Part shown: positions 16,632 through 25,887 of the stretch, in pieces
How the letters are laid out: each line of letters begins with the position of its first letter
Position numbering within the stretch: the first letter of the stretch is position 1
Origin: G965197555 sp965197555
GTDB lineage: Bacteria > Chloroflexota > Dehalococcoidia > Lucifugimonadales > UBA3495
NCBI GenBank assembly: GCA_965197555.1
Contig: OZ240213.1
Location: 310,001 to 374,000, forward strand
Direction: 5' to 3'
DNA length: 64,000 nucleotides
Made by a program: the position numbers and the translations under genes
The notes under the pieces: generated by a model
What the model saw: only the letters and a program-made list of their open reading frames with translations
What the model was told of the DNA's origin: nothing
Databases searched by the model: none

Positions 16632-16942
16632 ACGTCAGCTCTTTGCACGCCCGCGTTCGCTCCCTGCGTCGGAGATTAGCCCTGCCCTACGCCCAGCTCA
16701 TGGTGCAACGCATGGCCGGCGACCTGTGCTCCGAGTGGTCCTGCGCCCAAGTGGAAAACCGGCCCAGACCCGACCCCCAGGCCTTCGTTTGCCGGGTTTC
16801 CTAGGCCGGTTTCCGCCTCCCAACCTTCGGCAGAGCCGTCAACTACCTGGAAGGCTGCGCCCTTCGCCGCCAGGAGCCCAGCCCTCCACACCTCCTCCGC
16901 GCCCTCCTTCCCTGGGCCGCTTACAACCCATGGGTTTCCTGA
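16628..16942 (+). pseudogene. Partner of the HTH gene, interrupted by an in-frame TAG
   Basis: The reading frame starts at ATG 16628 inside the upstream stop (ATGA). It codes for SLHARVRSLRRRLALPYAQ, LCSEWSCAQVENR and PDPQAFVCRVS, then TAG at 16802-16804. The same frame then continues as AGFRLPTFGRAVNYLEGCA and LLRALLPWAAY to TGA at 16940-16942. Protein-like text on both sides indicates one 104-codon gene with a nonsense mutation. Function unknown; TAG read-through is the less likely alternative. Confidence 0.65.
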
Positions 16943-17022
16943 GCAACAGGGTCAGGTTCTCAAGGTTGACGAGCGTATTGACACAAGATCCCTCATCCTG
17001 ACCCCAGAGTAGCGGAGGTAAG

Positions 17023-17105
17023 TGTTCAGAATTCGTGAGATGACCACAGACACTTACCACCGCCATGCCCGCGCAATCGGGCATCCACAGGGATGGGGAC
17101 GTTCC
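17023..17105 (+). repeat. Direct repeat copy B, with internal hairpin
   Basis: Shares the first 18 bases and a CATGCCCGC segment with copy A at 14184, in the same orientation. Inside it ATGCCCG (17065-17071) pairs with CGGGCAT (17078-17084), the style of palindromic intergenic repeats scattered in many bacterial genomes. In copy A the second arm is missing. Confidence 0.75.
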
Positions 17106-17144
17106 TCACACCAACCCCCTCAAATCGTCCCCGCTATGTCTTCC

Positions 17145-17174
17145 TTGCCATCACATTCTACGATAGTCTATTAT
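17145..17174 (+). promoter_or_regulatory. Candidate promoter for the glcD-like gene
   Basis: TTGCCA (17145-17150), an 18-base spacer, TATTAT (17169-17174). It lies about 60 bases upstream of the GTG start at 17236 and just after repeat B. Confidence 0.45.
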
Positions 17175-17235
17175 CCAACCCAGGTGACCTTCCATACCAA
17201 CCAAGTGCGGAAGTCCAAGGCAGAGTCGAGGACCG

Positions 17236-18663
17236 GTGGACAACCACGAATTCATCCAGCAATTGGGTGCCATCGTTGGTGCCAATAATGTGATATCCCA
17301 TCCCGAGGACCTGATCGTCTTTGAGTATGATGGCTCCATTGACCGTGGGATGCCCAGCGCCGTGGTTTTTCCCAGTTGTACCGAAGAGGTATCCCGGGTC
17401 ATGGCGTTGGCGTACCAGCAGGGAACATCCGTGGTTGGCCGCGGCTCCGGCACCGGGCTAAGCGGCGGGGCAATCGCTCCCCCTGATGGGATCCAGATAG
17501 CGTTCACCCGCATGAATCATATTCTGGATGTGAACACCCAGGACCGGACAGCAACCGTGGAGCCTGGGGTCATTAACCTGGACTTGGACACCCACGCTCA
17601 CAAGTTCGGGCTGCGCTACGCTCCGGACCCGTCGAGCCAGCGGGCGTGCAGCCTGGGAGGCAACATCGCGGAGAATGCCGGCGGTCCTCATTGCCTAGCA
17701 TATGGCACAACTACCAACCACGTCCTGGCACTGGAAGTGGTACTGGAGGACGGCACGGTCGTCTATTTGGGTGGTGCATCCAGGGAGACACCGGGTTACG
17801 ACCTAAGGGGAGTATTTACCGGCTCCGAAGGGACCTTTGGCGTAGCCACGCGCATCACTGTGCGGCTGCTGCCCCTGCCCGAGGCAGTCAAGACTTATCT
17901 GGGCATCTACCCCGACCTGGACTCCGCCGGCACGGCTGTGTCCGCCGTTATCGGCTATGGTATCGTGCCCGCCGCCCTGGAAATGATCGACGCGCTCAGC
18001 ATCCGCGCGGTGCAGAACGTCACCGACGCAGGCTACCCGGAGGACGCGGGAGCTGTGTTGCTGGTCGAGTTGGAAGGACTCAAGGAGGAAGTAGAAGAAG
18101 TTGGGGAGCAGGTGGAGGCTGCTTTGTGGGAAGCCAACCCGCTTGACGTCCGGTCTGCAGAGAAAGACGAGGAGAGGACCAAGCTTTGGGTGGGTCGCAA
18201 GACAGCCTTTGGCGCCTTCGGCAGCATCGCTCCCAACTACTATCTGGTAGATGGTGTCGTCCCTCGAACCAGACTGACCCAAGTTCTTGGCAGAGTAACC
18301 GAGATCGGTGAGAAATACGGCATCACCATCGCCAACGTCTTCCACGCCGGAGACGGCAATCTTCATCCCTGCATGTTGTTTGACGAGCGAGTGCCAGGCG
18401 CATTACAGAAGGTAATTGACGCTGGAGCGGAGATACTGCAGGTCTGTGTCGAGGTAGGTGGGACACTTACCGGGGAGCATGGAGTAGGCTTGGAGAAGAA
18501 GGAGCAGATGCCACTGGTCTTTTCAGAAAGGGACATGGCGGCTATGCGATTGGTCCGGGACGCTTTCGCTCCCCAAAACCGTCTTAACCCCGGAAAGATA
18601 TTCCCGGATGGCGCCCAGCATCAATTAGCAGCCCACAAAGCCGCTCCCGGAACGTTTATCTAA
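17236..18663 (+). CDS. glcD: FAD-linked oxidase, GlcD-like subunit
   Basis: 475 residues, GTG start. Residues 40-220 form the FAD-binding PCMH domain with VVGRGSGTGLSGGAIAP and a second FAD segment in CSLGGNIAENAGGPHCLAYG. The C-terminal half is the FAD-oxidase cap, with NVFHAGDGNLHPCMLF and GGTLTGEHGVGLEKKEQM carrying the His/Glu residues typical of 2-hydroxyacid oxidases. It would oxidise glycolate or D-lactate, passing electrons to the GlcE/GlcF partners encoded downstream. A 203-base gap with a palindrome separates it from the next gene. Substrate inferred. Confidence 0.88.
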   Translation: MDNHEFIQQLGAIVGANNVISHPEDLIVFEYDGSIDRGMPSAVVFPSCTEEVSRVMALAYQQGTSVVGRGSGTGLSGGAIAPPDGIQIAFTRMNHILDVNTQDRTATVEPGVINLDLDTHAHKFGLRYAPDPSSQRACSLGGNIAENAGGPHCLAYGTTTNHVLALEVVLEDGTVVYLGGASRETPGYDLRGVFTGSEGTFGVATRITVRLLPLPEAVKTYLGIYPDLDSAGTAVSAVIGYGIVPAALEMIDALSIRAVQNVTDAGYPEDAGAVLLVELEGLKEEVEEVGEQVEAALWEANPLDVRSAEKDEERTKLWVGRKTAFGAFGSIAPNYYLVDGVVPRTRLTQVLGRVTEIGEKYGITIANVFHAGDGNLHPCMLFDERVPGALQKVIDAGAEILQVCVEVGGTLTGEHGVGLEKKEQMPLVFSERDMAAMRLVRDAFAPQNRLNPGKIFPDGAQHQLAAHKAAPGTFI

Positions 18664-18812
18664 GGTGCCACCCGGGCCATTCCAATTCCACCAATACTTC
18701 TCCCTGCTTAAACTGAGCATCACGGCTGCCCCCCACTCCGCGCCTCCCAGCAGACCCACCACCAAGAATTCGAGGATTAATTCCTTCCGCCTCGACCAAG
18801 GTTGGTTAGAAT

Positions 18813-18830
18813 GAGAATGCTAGCATTCTC
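18813..18830. promoter_or_regulatory. Perfect 18-base palindrome upstream of the glcE-like gene
   Basis: GAGAATGCTAGCATTCTC, every base paired with its mirror. It lies 36 bases before the TTG start at 18867, a position suited to a dimeric repressor site. No regulator gene is adjacent. Confidence 0.55.
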
Positions 18831-18866
18831 GTCTATTCGCTGCCCCTGGACCCGGAGTAAGCATAC

Positions 18867-20225
18867 TTGAGCCCACCCATCACAGACAGGTTGGCTGGAA
18901 TCTTGGGGACCGACGCGGTGGTCTCAACCCAACAGTTAGAGCCCTACGCCATAGATGGTGTAGTCCCTCAAAGTGTCGTGGCACCCGTCAGCAGGCAAGC
19001 CTTGGCGGAGGTCATGCGTTGGGCCTCAGAAGAGGAACACGCCTTGTTCCTAACGGGGGGAAGGACTCAGATGACGGTGGGCAACGTTCCCCACAAAGTC
19101 GATGTAGTGGTTGATATTCGCCGGGTTCATCGAGTGCTCGACCACCAGCCCGCAGACCTTACTGCCACTTTTGAAGCTGGCATCACCCTTGGTGCGGTCC
19201 GGGAAGAGCTGGCGGGAAGGGGCCAGTTCCTGCCGATAGAGGCGCCATTAGCGGACCAAGCGACGCTGGGGGGAATCCTTGCTGCCAACTCCAGCGGACC
19301 GCTGAGGACCAGCTACGGGTTGCCACGAGACTGGCTGATCGGGACCACAGTGGTGAACGTCCACGGGGAGGAAATCAAATCCGGTGGCAAAGTAGTCAAG
19401 AATGTCACTGGTTATGACTTGAACAAGCTGTACGTCGGGTCCTTCGGCACCTTGGGCGCAATTGTGGAGGCTACGTTTAAGCTGTCCCCATTGCCTCAAG
19501 CATCCGCCGTGGTATTGGCTTCGTTTGAATCCATTAATACTGCCATCACCGCGGGCCAACATTTGTTGGGACAGGTGTTCACTCCCCAGGGAATCCAAGT
19601 CCTAGATATGCCCAGCGCTCTGCGAATGCCTAACTATCCCGGTCTACGTGCCAATATCCCGGACCAGGCCACCTTAACCCCCGCGGTCCTCTTTGGTTTC
19701 TTTGCGGGTAGGCCCAGCGCCGTCCGGCGCAGAGTAACGGAAACAACCAAGCTGTTAGGCGAAAAAAGAGCATCACAGGTGGAGTCTCTTGAAAATGACG
19801 CCGCCTGGTCGATGCTAAAGAGCCTCACGGACTTCGGCTGGGAGGATGGTACGTTGCCATATTTGAGCCTAAAACTCAATGTGCCAGCGTCCTCAGTCAT
19901 CCAGGTGGTAGATCGGAGCCTTGCACCAACTCCGGAAGGTCCAGTCCCGGGACTTGTGGCCGACCTGGGCTTCGGAAACATGCGGTTATTCTGGTGGCGG
20001 GAGACAGCAGAGGACGATATGGTCCTTGACGCGGTCGCTAGAATACGTGCCATAGCTAGGTCTGTGGGAGGCTCGGCGGTGGTGGAGCACTGCCCGCTGA
20101 GTATTAAAGCCGGGATCGATGTTTGGGGGGAGCCACCCCAGGGTTTCGCCGTTATGCGTAGCATCAAGCAGAGATTCGATCCTCAAAACATCTTGAGCCC
20201 GGGCCGATTCGTTGGAGGCCTCTGA
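18867..20225 (+). CDS. glcE: FAD-binding oxidase, GlcE-like subunit
   Basis: 452 residues, longer than the usual E. coli GlcE (about 350). LTGGRTQMTVGNVPHKVD and LAAN.SGPLRTSYGLPRDWL form the FAD-binding domain, and SGGKVVKNVTGYDLNKLYVG is the characteristic GlcE segment. The C-terminus FDPQNILSPGRFVGGL matches the FAD-oxidase cap tail. TTG start at 18867 with GGAG nine bases upstream. Followed by glcF after eight bases, so the two are in one operon. Electron flow is expected to go from GlcD through GlcE/F. Confidence 0.85.
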   Translation: MSPPITDRLAGILGTDAVVSTQQLEPYAIDGVVPQSVVAPVSRQALAEVMRWASEEEHALFLTGGRTQMTVGNVPHKVDVVVDIRRVHRVLDHQPADLTATFEAGITLGAVREELAGRGQFLPIEAPLADQATLGGILAANSSGPLRTSYGLPRDWLIGTTVVNVHGEEIKSGGKVVKNVTGYDLNKLYVGSFGTLGAIVEATFKLSPLPQASAVVLASFESINTAITAGQHLLGQVFTPQGIQVLDMPSALRMPNYPGLRANIPDQATLTPAVLFGFFAGRPSAVRRRVTETTKLLGEKRASQVESLENDAAWSMLKSLTDFGWEDGTLPYLSLKLNVPASSVIQVVDRSLAPTPEGPVPGLVADLGFGNMRLFWWRETAEDDMVLDAVARIRAIARSVGGSAVVEHCPLSIKAGIDVWGEPPQGFAVMRSIKQRFDPQNILSPGRFVGGL

Positions 20226-20233
20226 GGAGCCAG

Positions 20234-21583
20234 TTGAGTAGCATCGGAGAAAACCGCTTGCCCATGTTGGGTTTCGACGGTGTCGACGCCCCAGCCGAAG
20301 CAGATCTCTACCGCTGCGTCCATTGCGGCCTATGCTTGAGCGCCTGTCCCACATACTCTGTATTGAGATTGGAGACCGAATCCCCCCGCGGTCGGCTGGC
20401 CCTCATGAAAGCAGTCAACGAGGGCCGCCTGGGCATCACCGACCGGGTGGTATCCCACTGGGAGATGTGCCTGCAGTGCCGCGCCTGCGAGGCGGTGTGC
20501 CCTTCTGGAGTGCCCTACGGTCGTCTGATGGAACACACCCGGTCCCAAGTGCTAGGCCACGGCAAGCAGTCTCCCAACCTAAGAAGGATCAGCCGCTGGT
20601 TCTTACAACTGGCCCTGCCATATCCGTCCCGCCTACGCTGGGGCGCCCAAATTATTCGCGCTTACCAGAGGTCTGGGGTCCAGAAGGCCTTGCGAGCATC
20701 ACGGCTCCTCCGGCTGCTACCCGGTCGACTGGCCGAACTAGAAAGCCAAATCCCGAACATGTCCGACCGCTTCTTCGGTCCCAAGAAGCAAGTTTACCCG
20801 GCCCGTGCTGAGAAGAAGCTCACCGTTGGGCTGCTGTCAGGATGCGTCATGCCCCTCATGCAGGGTGATACCATGGCCGCCGCGGTCCGGGTGTTGACCC
20901 GCAATGGCTGCGACGTAATGGTCCCCCAGGATCAGGGGTGCTGCGGCGCTTTGAACCTGCACAGCGGGGACTTGGAGCGAAGCCGGGCCATGGCCCGCCG
21001 CAACATCGATGTTTTTCTCCAGTCCGGGGTAGACCGGATCGTTGTCGCTTCGGCCGGGTGCAGTTCGGCGATGAAGGAGTACCACGACCTACTTCGTGAC
21101 GACGACGAATATCTGAAGAAAGCGGAGGACTTCAGTAGGCGAACGGTAGACATCAACGAGCTTCTGGCTTCCCTTCCAGTTTCCCCTCCCAGAGCAGCGC
21201 TGAAGGTGAAGGTTACTTATCAGGACCCTTGCCACCTAGCCCACGCCCAGGGGATCACCGCGGCTCCCAGGGAGATTCTGAAAGCAATTCCCGGTGTCGA
21301 CTTGGTGGAGATGGAGCAGAGCACCATGTGCTGTGGGGGCGCGGGCATCTACTCCACGGTACAACCGGACCTGTCCCGGAAAATCCTCGCCAGCAAAATG
21401 GAGACCGTCGCGGCCACCGGAGCCGACATGGTGGTGACGGCAAACCCGGGCTGCATGATCCAGCTAGAACAGGGGCTGCGCATGATCGGAGTCCCGGGCC
21501 GGGTGGTCCACGTAGTGGACCTTCTCGACGAAGCCTACCGGGCAGAGGGCCTCCCTCCGGTCAGCGGAGGATGCGGAGACTAG
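20234..21583 (+). CDS. glcF: Iron-sulfur subunit, GlcF-like (2x[4Fe-4S], CCG domains)
   Basis: 449 residues. Two ferredoxin-type clusters: C28xxC31xxC34xxxC38P and C79xxC82xxC85xxxC89P. Two CCG domains follow, with QGCCGALNLHSGD and STMCCGGAGIYST, which bind non-cubane Fe-S in heterodisulfide-reductase-like proteins. It takes electrons from the FAD subunits and passes them to the quinone pool or another acceptor. Start TTG at 20234 with GAGGAG upstream overlapping the end of glcE. Confidence 0.9.
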   Translation: MSSIGENRLPMLGFDGVDAPAEADLYRCVHCGLCLSACPTYSVLRLETESPRGRLALMKAVNEGRLGITDRVVSHWEMCLQCRACEAVCPSGVPYGRLMEHTRSQVLGHGKQSPNLRRISRWFLQLALPYPSRLRWGAQIIRAYQRSGVQKALRASRLLRLLPGRLAELESQIPNMSDRFFGPKKQVYPARAEKKLTVGLLSGCVMPLMQGDTMAAAVRVLTRNGCDVMVPQDQGCCGALNLHSGDLERSRAMARRNIDVFLQSGVDRIVVASAGCSSAMKEYHDLLRDDDEYLKKAEDFSRRTVDINELLASLPVSPPRAALKVKVTYQDPCHLAHAQGITAAPREILKAIPGVDLVEMEQSTMCCGGAGIYSTVQPDLSRKILASKMETVAATGADMVVTANPGCMIQLEQGLRMIGVPGRVVHVVDLLDEAYRAEGLPPVSGGCGD

Positions 21584-21758
21584 CCAGATGTGCAAATTTT
21601 AAGCATCATTTCAAATACATTGAAAGTCCAGCCCAAAGACCCTCTACTGGAATTAACCAGTTCTTGCCCTGGGTACAGCCGCAGGCCTGGGTAGCGAAGA
21701 AGGTCACTGGGTTCAACTGGAAGACATCAAGGGTTGTGGCCGCCGGAGGCAGGCGTTC

Positions 21759-23679
21759 TTAGCAGGGTTCTCCCCTTGCGGGTGGCACGGGGTGGACGCG
21801 CAACTCCCAGAGCGTGTCCGCGTCGAAGAGGTTATTGCCGACTTTAAGCTCCTTCACCCAGGCGGCTCGGGTGGACTGGTAGAGGCTGCGGCAAGTCTCT
21901 TTTTGGGACTGCTCAACCCAGGCCAAGAAAGCCTGGAAATCAGCAACCGCCTCCCCGGACCTGCCCAATACCGCGTACACCAGTCCTCGGCTGTCCCGGG
22001 CGATGCCTTCGGGGCGTTCCGATAGCGCCACCTCGCAATAGGGCAGAGCCTGCTCTCCCAACCGCTGCACTGCCAACTGCCAGCACAGGGTATTGTTGAA
22101 CGCGAAGTCCCTGGGCACCAACTCTTGGGCCCGCCTAAGATTGCTTGTTGACTGAGTCAAACCTTCCGCCGCGGTAAGCAGGGTGCTTAACACCAATCCC
22201 CGGTTGTAGTAGGCGGTGGCGTAATCGGGGACGGTCTCGATGGCCCGGGCCAATTCTTGGTCGGCCCGCTCCAGGTCTCCGGGTCCACCTCGTTGTAGGT
22301 AGGCGTTCCCGCGGTTGACGTAGGCGGCGGCCAACTCGGGATCAATGTCCAGCGCTTTGTCGATATCCTCGAACGCTCGCTCCAAGTCCCCCTCACCGTC
22401 CCGCTGCAAGTAGGCGCTGGCCCGGTTTACGTAGGCGCTGGCGTAGTCGGGGTCGATGTCAATAGCCTGTCCAAGATCGTCGAGGGCCCGGCTCAACTGG
22501 ATTTCAGTACTGGATTCTAAGTAGGCAACGGCCCGGTTTAGAAACGTGCTGGCCCGACGCGGGTCTAGACTCACGGCTTGGGTCAAGTCCTCCACCGCCA
22601 ATACCACGTCACCGTCCCGGCCGCGGTCCAGGTAGGCCAGCGCCCGGTTGTTGAGGGTGTCGACCGACCGGGGCTGCACCGCCAGCACCTGGGTGAACAG
22701 CCAGACCGCCTCGTCTAGATCGGCGTACTTCCCGCCCAGATAAGCGCGGCCCAAGCGAAACCGCAGGTTTGCCAGCGTGTTGGTGTCTATGGACTGGTGG
22801 GTCAGAGCCTGAGACAAGGCCCTCTTGGCTAGGTCGTGTTCTCCTTGCTCCAGGTATAGCTGGCCCAGAGTCATCAGAGCAATAGAGCTCACCTCTTCGG
22901 TCAAGGCGAGATTGATGGTTGTGGGGAGCCCAACAGGGGAGGAGGAGATGTCCACTACCGTAGGACCGTGGCTGCCGCGGGCTTGGCGAAGGGGTGGCAC
23001 GGTGAAAGCCGCCATCACCCGGCCGCTATCGTATTCTCCCCAGATCACGATGGAAGCGCGTGAGCGCACACCAGCATCCACAGCATCGGGTCCCGTGGGG
23101 ATAGCATCCGGCCAATCGGCGGTGCGGACATTGGCAAGACCGGCCGCTTGGACCTCACGGTCGATCTCTTCTTTCAGACGTCTTCTAACATTGAATCCCT
23201 GCCGTCCTGCGGTGTAGTTGATGAAGGGGGCCATCACGATCAGCGACTCCCCGGCCAAGGCCCACCGGGTGGTCCGGAGGCCGACCCTGGAGCCCAATCG
23301 CATAGCTAAGACCTATGTAAGCGGCGACGGCCAACACGATGACCCCAAGGATTAGTGCGCCCCGCCGCAAGAGTGAACGTTGGGCACTCGCCGGCGGAGA
23401 CACTGCCGCATCGTCAGGCAACGCGGATGCCTCGCTAACCGCCAAAGCGTTGTCCACACCGAACCCGGCAGCCAGCAACAGACCGTTCGTCTCCTCCGGA
23501 GTCAGCCGCAGCACTCCGGCACAGCGCACCACATCCTCGCGGTAACGGGGGCGGTTGGTTACTCCCTCTCGCCAGCGGATTAGGGTAAGGCGGCTGACCT
23601 GAATGCGGCGGGCGAGCTCGGCGTCGCCGATGCCAGTCCGGCCCATATATTCGGTCAAAAGATCGGCGAAGGTGGGCAA
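21759..23679 (-). pseudogene. XRE-type HTH, transmembrane, TPR protein split by a +1 frameshift
   Basis: The upstream frame (23679-23185) gives an HTH (ELARRIQVSRLTLIRWREG), a linker, and one transmembrane helix (ALILGVIVLAVAAYIGLSY). It then turns into non-family text and ends at 23185. The downstream frame, open from 23315 to 21759, resumes with GESLIVMAPFINYTAGRQG and an extracytoplasmic-like domain ending at VIWGEYDSGRVMAAFTVPP. About nine TPR units follow (ALDIDPELAAAYVNRGNAY and similar). Chloroflexota proteins with this order are usually continuous, so one base has probably been inserted around 23200-23315. True frameshift, sequencing error and programmed shift cannot be distinguished. 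Confidence 0.7.
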
Positions 23680-23798
23680 ATGTTACAACTCAGAATCGTG
23701 TTTCAGGGCGAATGTTACTCATCTGTCGTCCGAAGTGTACACTATCCCTTACGATACTGAGGGCGGTCCAAACGACATTATGAAAAGGAGGCAATTAC

Positions 23799-25413
23799 AT
23801 GGACCGCTTTCTTAAGCCCCTTGGCTCGATGATCAGCATGGCAGCATTTCTGCTGGTCATGTCGGCGTGCGGAGCGTACGAACCCGCCGCCCCAGAGAGT
23901 GTGCGAGGGCCAACGTTAGCTCCAGCAGCTACAGCGGCTCCAGCAGCTACAGCGGCTCCAGCAGCTACAGCAGCCCCGGCATCAGCCCCAGCGTCGGACG
24001 CGAGGGTGTTGATGGAAGCGGAGGGCTTCAACACCCTCGGAGGCTCCGCCACGGTGAACGACGCCGCCTATGACTTGACGTTCTTCAAGAATTACGGTGT
24101 GAACCCCTTCATAGACACCGAGGATGACCATTTCTCTACTTTCGCTATGGATGTTGACACCGCCTCATACACGGTTACCCGCCGGTTTGTGAGGGACGGC
24201 AACTTGCCAGATCCTGATTCGGTTAGAGTTGAGGAGTTTATCAACTTCTTCGATCAAGAGTATGAGCCGCCTACGGAGGCCGCTTTCGCCATTCATGTGG
24301 AGGGAGCTCCTTCGCGTTTTGGTGGAGACAAGCACTGGCTAATGCGGGTCGGCCTGCAAGGCAAGTCCATTAGCGCCGAAGACAGGAAGGACGCCACCCT
24401 CATCTTCACCATCGACGTTTCCGGCTCCATGGCCCGAGAGGACCGCTTGGGCTTGGTCAAAAAGTCCTTGCGGCTGTTGGTGGATGAACTCCGGCCCACT
24501 GACGAGGTTGGCATCGTAATCTACGGCTCTTCTGGGCAAGTACTGCTGAAACCCACTAGCGGTGAAGACAAAAAGAACATCATGAAGGCCATCGACCGGT
24601 TGGAACCTGCTGGCTCCACCTATGTTGAAGACGGGTTGCGGGTGGCGTACAAGATGGCCGTCGATCGTGTAGAACCCGGCCGCATCACCCGAGTAATCGT
24701 GCTGTCCGACGGCGTGGGGAACGTCGGCAATACCGGCGCCGACTCAATCCTGCGGCAGGTGCAGGACCAAGTGGAACAAGGCGTGACGCTGACCACCGTT
24801 GGATTCGGCATGGGCAACTACAACGACGTACTCATGGAGCAGCTGGCCAACGACGGCGACGGAGCCTACTACTATGTGGACGAGTTAGCCGAAGCGCGCA
24901 GGATTTTCGTCGAGAACCTGACCGGAACTCTACAAGTCATTGCTAAGGACGCCAAGGTGCAGGTGGACTTCAACCCTGAAGTGGTGAGCCGTTGTCGGCT
25001 CTTGGGCTACGAGAACCGCCGCATCGACGACGACCGGTTCCGCGACGACACCGTGGACGCGGGTGAGATAGGGGCCGACCACAGCGTGACCGCTCTCTAC
25101 GAGCTAAAGCTTCACGATGGCGCCGCCGGTCCCCTGGGAACAGTCTTCGTGCGCTATCAAGAACCCGACTTTGAAGCGGGAGGAGCTATTCCCACACTTT
25201 GAGGATACCCCGGTTCGGTTCCAACTGGCGGCAGTTGTAGCCGAATACGCTGAGATACTGCGGGAGAGCTACTGGGCGCAAGGAGGCAGCCTGAAGGAAG
25301 TAGTCGCCGAAGCGCGCCGGATCCAAGGATTGCTACCTCGCGAGTTCGACGTAGCCGAATTCGCCGACCTAACCCAGCGCACCCTGAACGTCCAAGACCG
25401 GGCCAGCCGCTAA
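23799..25413 (+). pseudogene. VWA-domain lipoprotein (YfbK-like), C-terminus in a second frame
   Basis: First frame 23799-25202: lipoprotein signal (LVMSAC), an alanine/threonine repeat linker, the N-terminal YfbK region (FSTFAMDVDTASYTVTRRF), and a VWA domain with the MIDAS DVSGSMA, then T and D positions, as in FTIDVSGSMAREDRLGLVK and VIVLSDGVGNVG. The conserved C-terminal piece, FQLAAVVAEYAEILRESYWA, is read in the +1 frame from about 25165 to 25413. Normal family members are one chain, so a one-base insertion near 25165-25200 is likely. VWA proteins of this type are extracytoplasmic and of unclear role. Confidence 0.75.
23919..23972 (+). repeat. Tandem 18-base repeat, three copies, in the lipoprotein linker
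   Basis: GCTCCAGCAGCTACAGCG repeated three times (last copy ends in A), encoding AATAAP units of the linker after the lipobox. Such units change number by slippage and only affect linker length. Confidence 0.85.
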
Positions 25414-25438
25414 CCGGTTTTCCATTCTTAGATTGGCG

Positions 25439-25471
25439 CTGGCGGCGCTTAGGGCAAGCGCCGCCAGTTTT
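25439..25471 (+). terminator. Rho-independent terminator after the VWA gene
   Basis: CTGGCGGCGCTT (25439-25450) pairs perfectly with AAGCGCCGCCAG (25456-25467), five-base loop, followed by TTTT. Twelve perfect pairs make this a strong call. It ends transcription of the VWA gene on the plus strand. Confidence 0.8.
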
Positions 25472-25490
25472 ACCAAAAGGAACCCCGCCG

Positions 25491-25763
25491 TCAAGAACCG
25501 GCCATCATTATCCATAGGAATATGCCCATCTGGGGAAGCCACCAAAACACCAATCCGGGTTTGTCCCACAAAAGCCAACCAGCTAACTTGAGATCGAAGC
25601 CCGCCCCGGCCCAACTCATGCCTTTGGGGGCCCAGGTGCCCCAGAAATATGTACCTATAAATGGGGTATCCGCGCTGCTGTGGAGCCAGATTCGCACCAG
25701 CTCGGGATTTAGCTCGTCAATCCCGGCGAATACGTGAACTAGCCCGACTTGCGTCCTGAGTAT
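25491..25763 (-). pseudogene. Possible remnant of a Trp-rich hydrophobic protein
   Basis: Frame open from 25763 (right after in-frame TAA TAG) to 25491. It reads VHVFAGIDELNPELV, DTPFIGTYFWGTWAPKG, FDLKLAGWLLWDKPG and VFWWLPQMGIFLWIMMAG. That is protein-like, with a hydrophobic C-terminus, but lacks a good start codon (GTG at 25697 at best) and a ribosome site. It is either the end of a decayed membrane protein or a short real gene. No family recognised. Confidence 0.35.
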
Positions 25764-25887
25764 CTATTACAGGGCTCTAGGGATTTTCCCTTCGGTTGCG
25801 CCGGACCCCCGCTAGGCAGCCAGGGACATCGTCCGGTTTGCAATTGTCCAAGTTAATCGCATGAAAAATACCAGCGCATCCGGTCAG

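Noticed and set aside
25165..25204. TGA at the end of the first VWA frame as a second selenocysteine codon
   Set aside because: The continuing family text is in the +1 frame, not after the TGA in the same frame, so it is a frameshift and not recoding.
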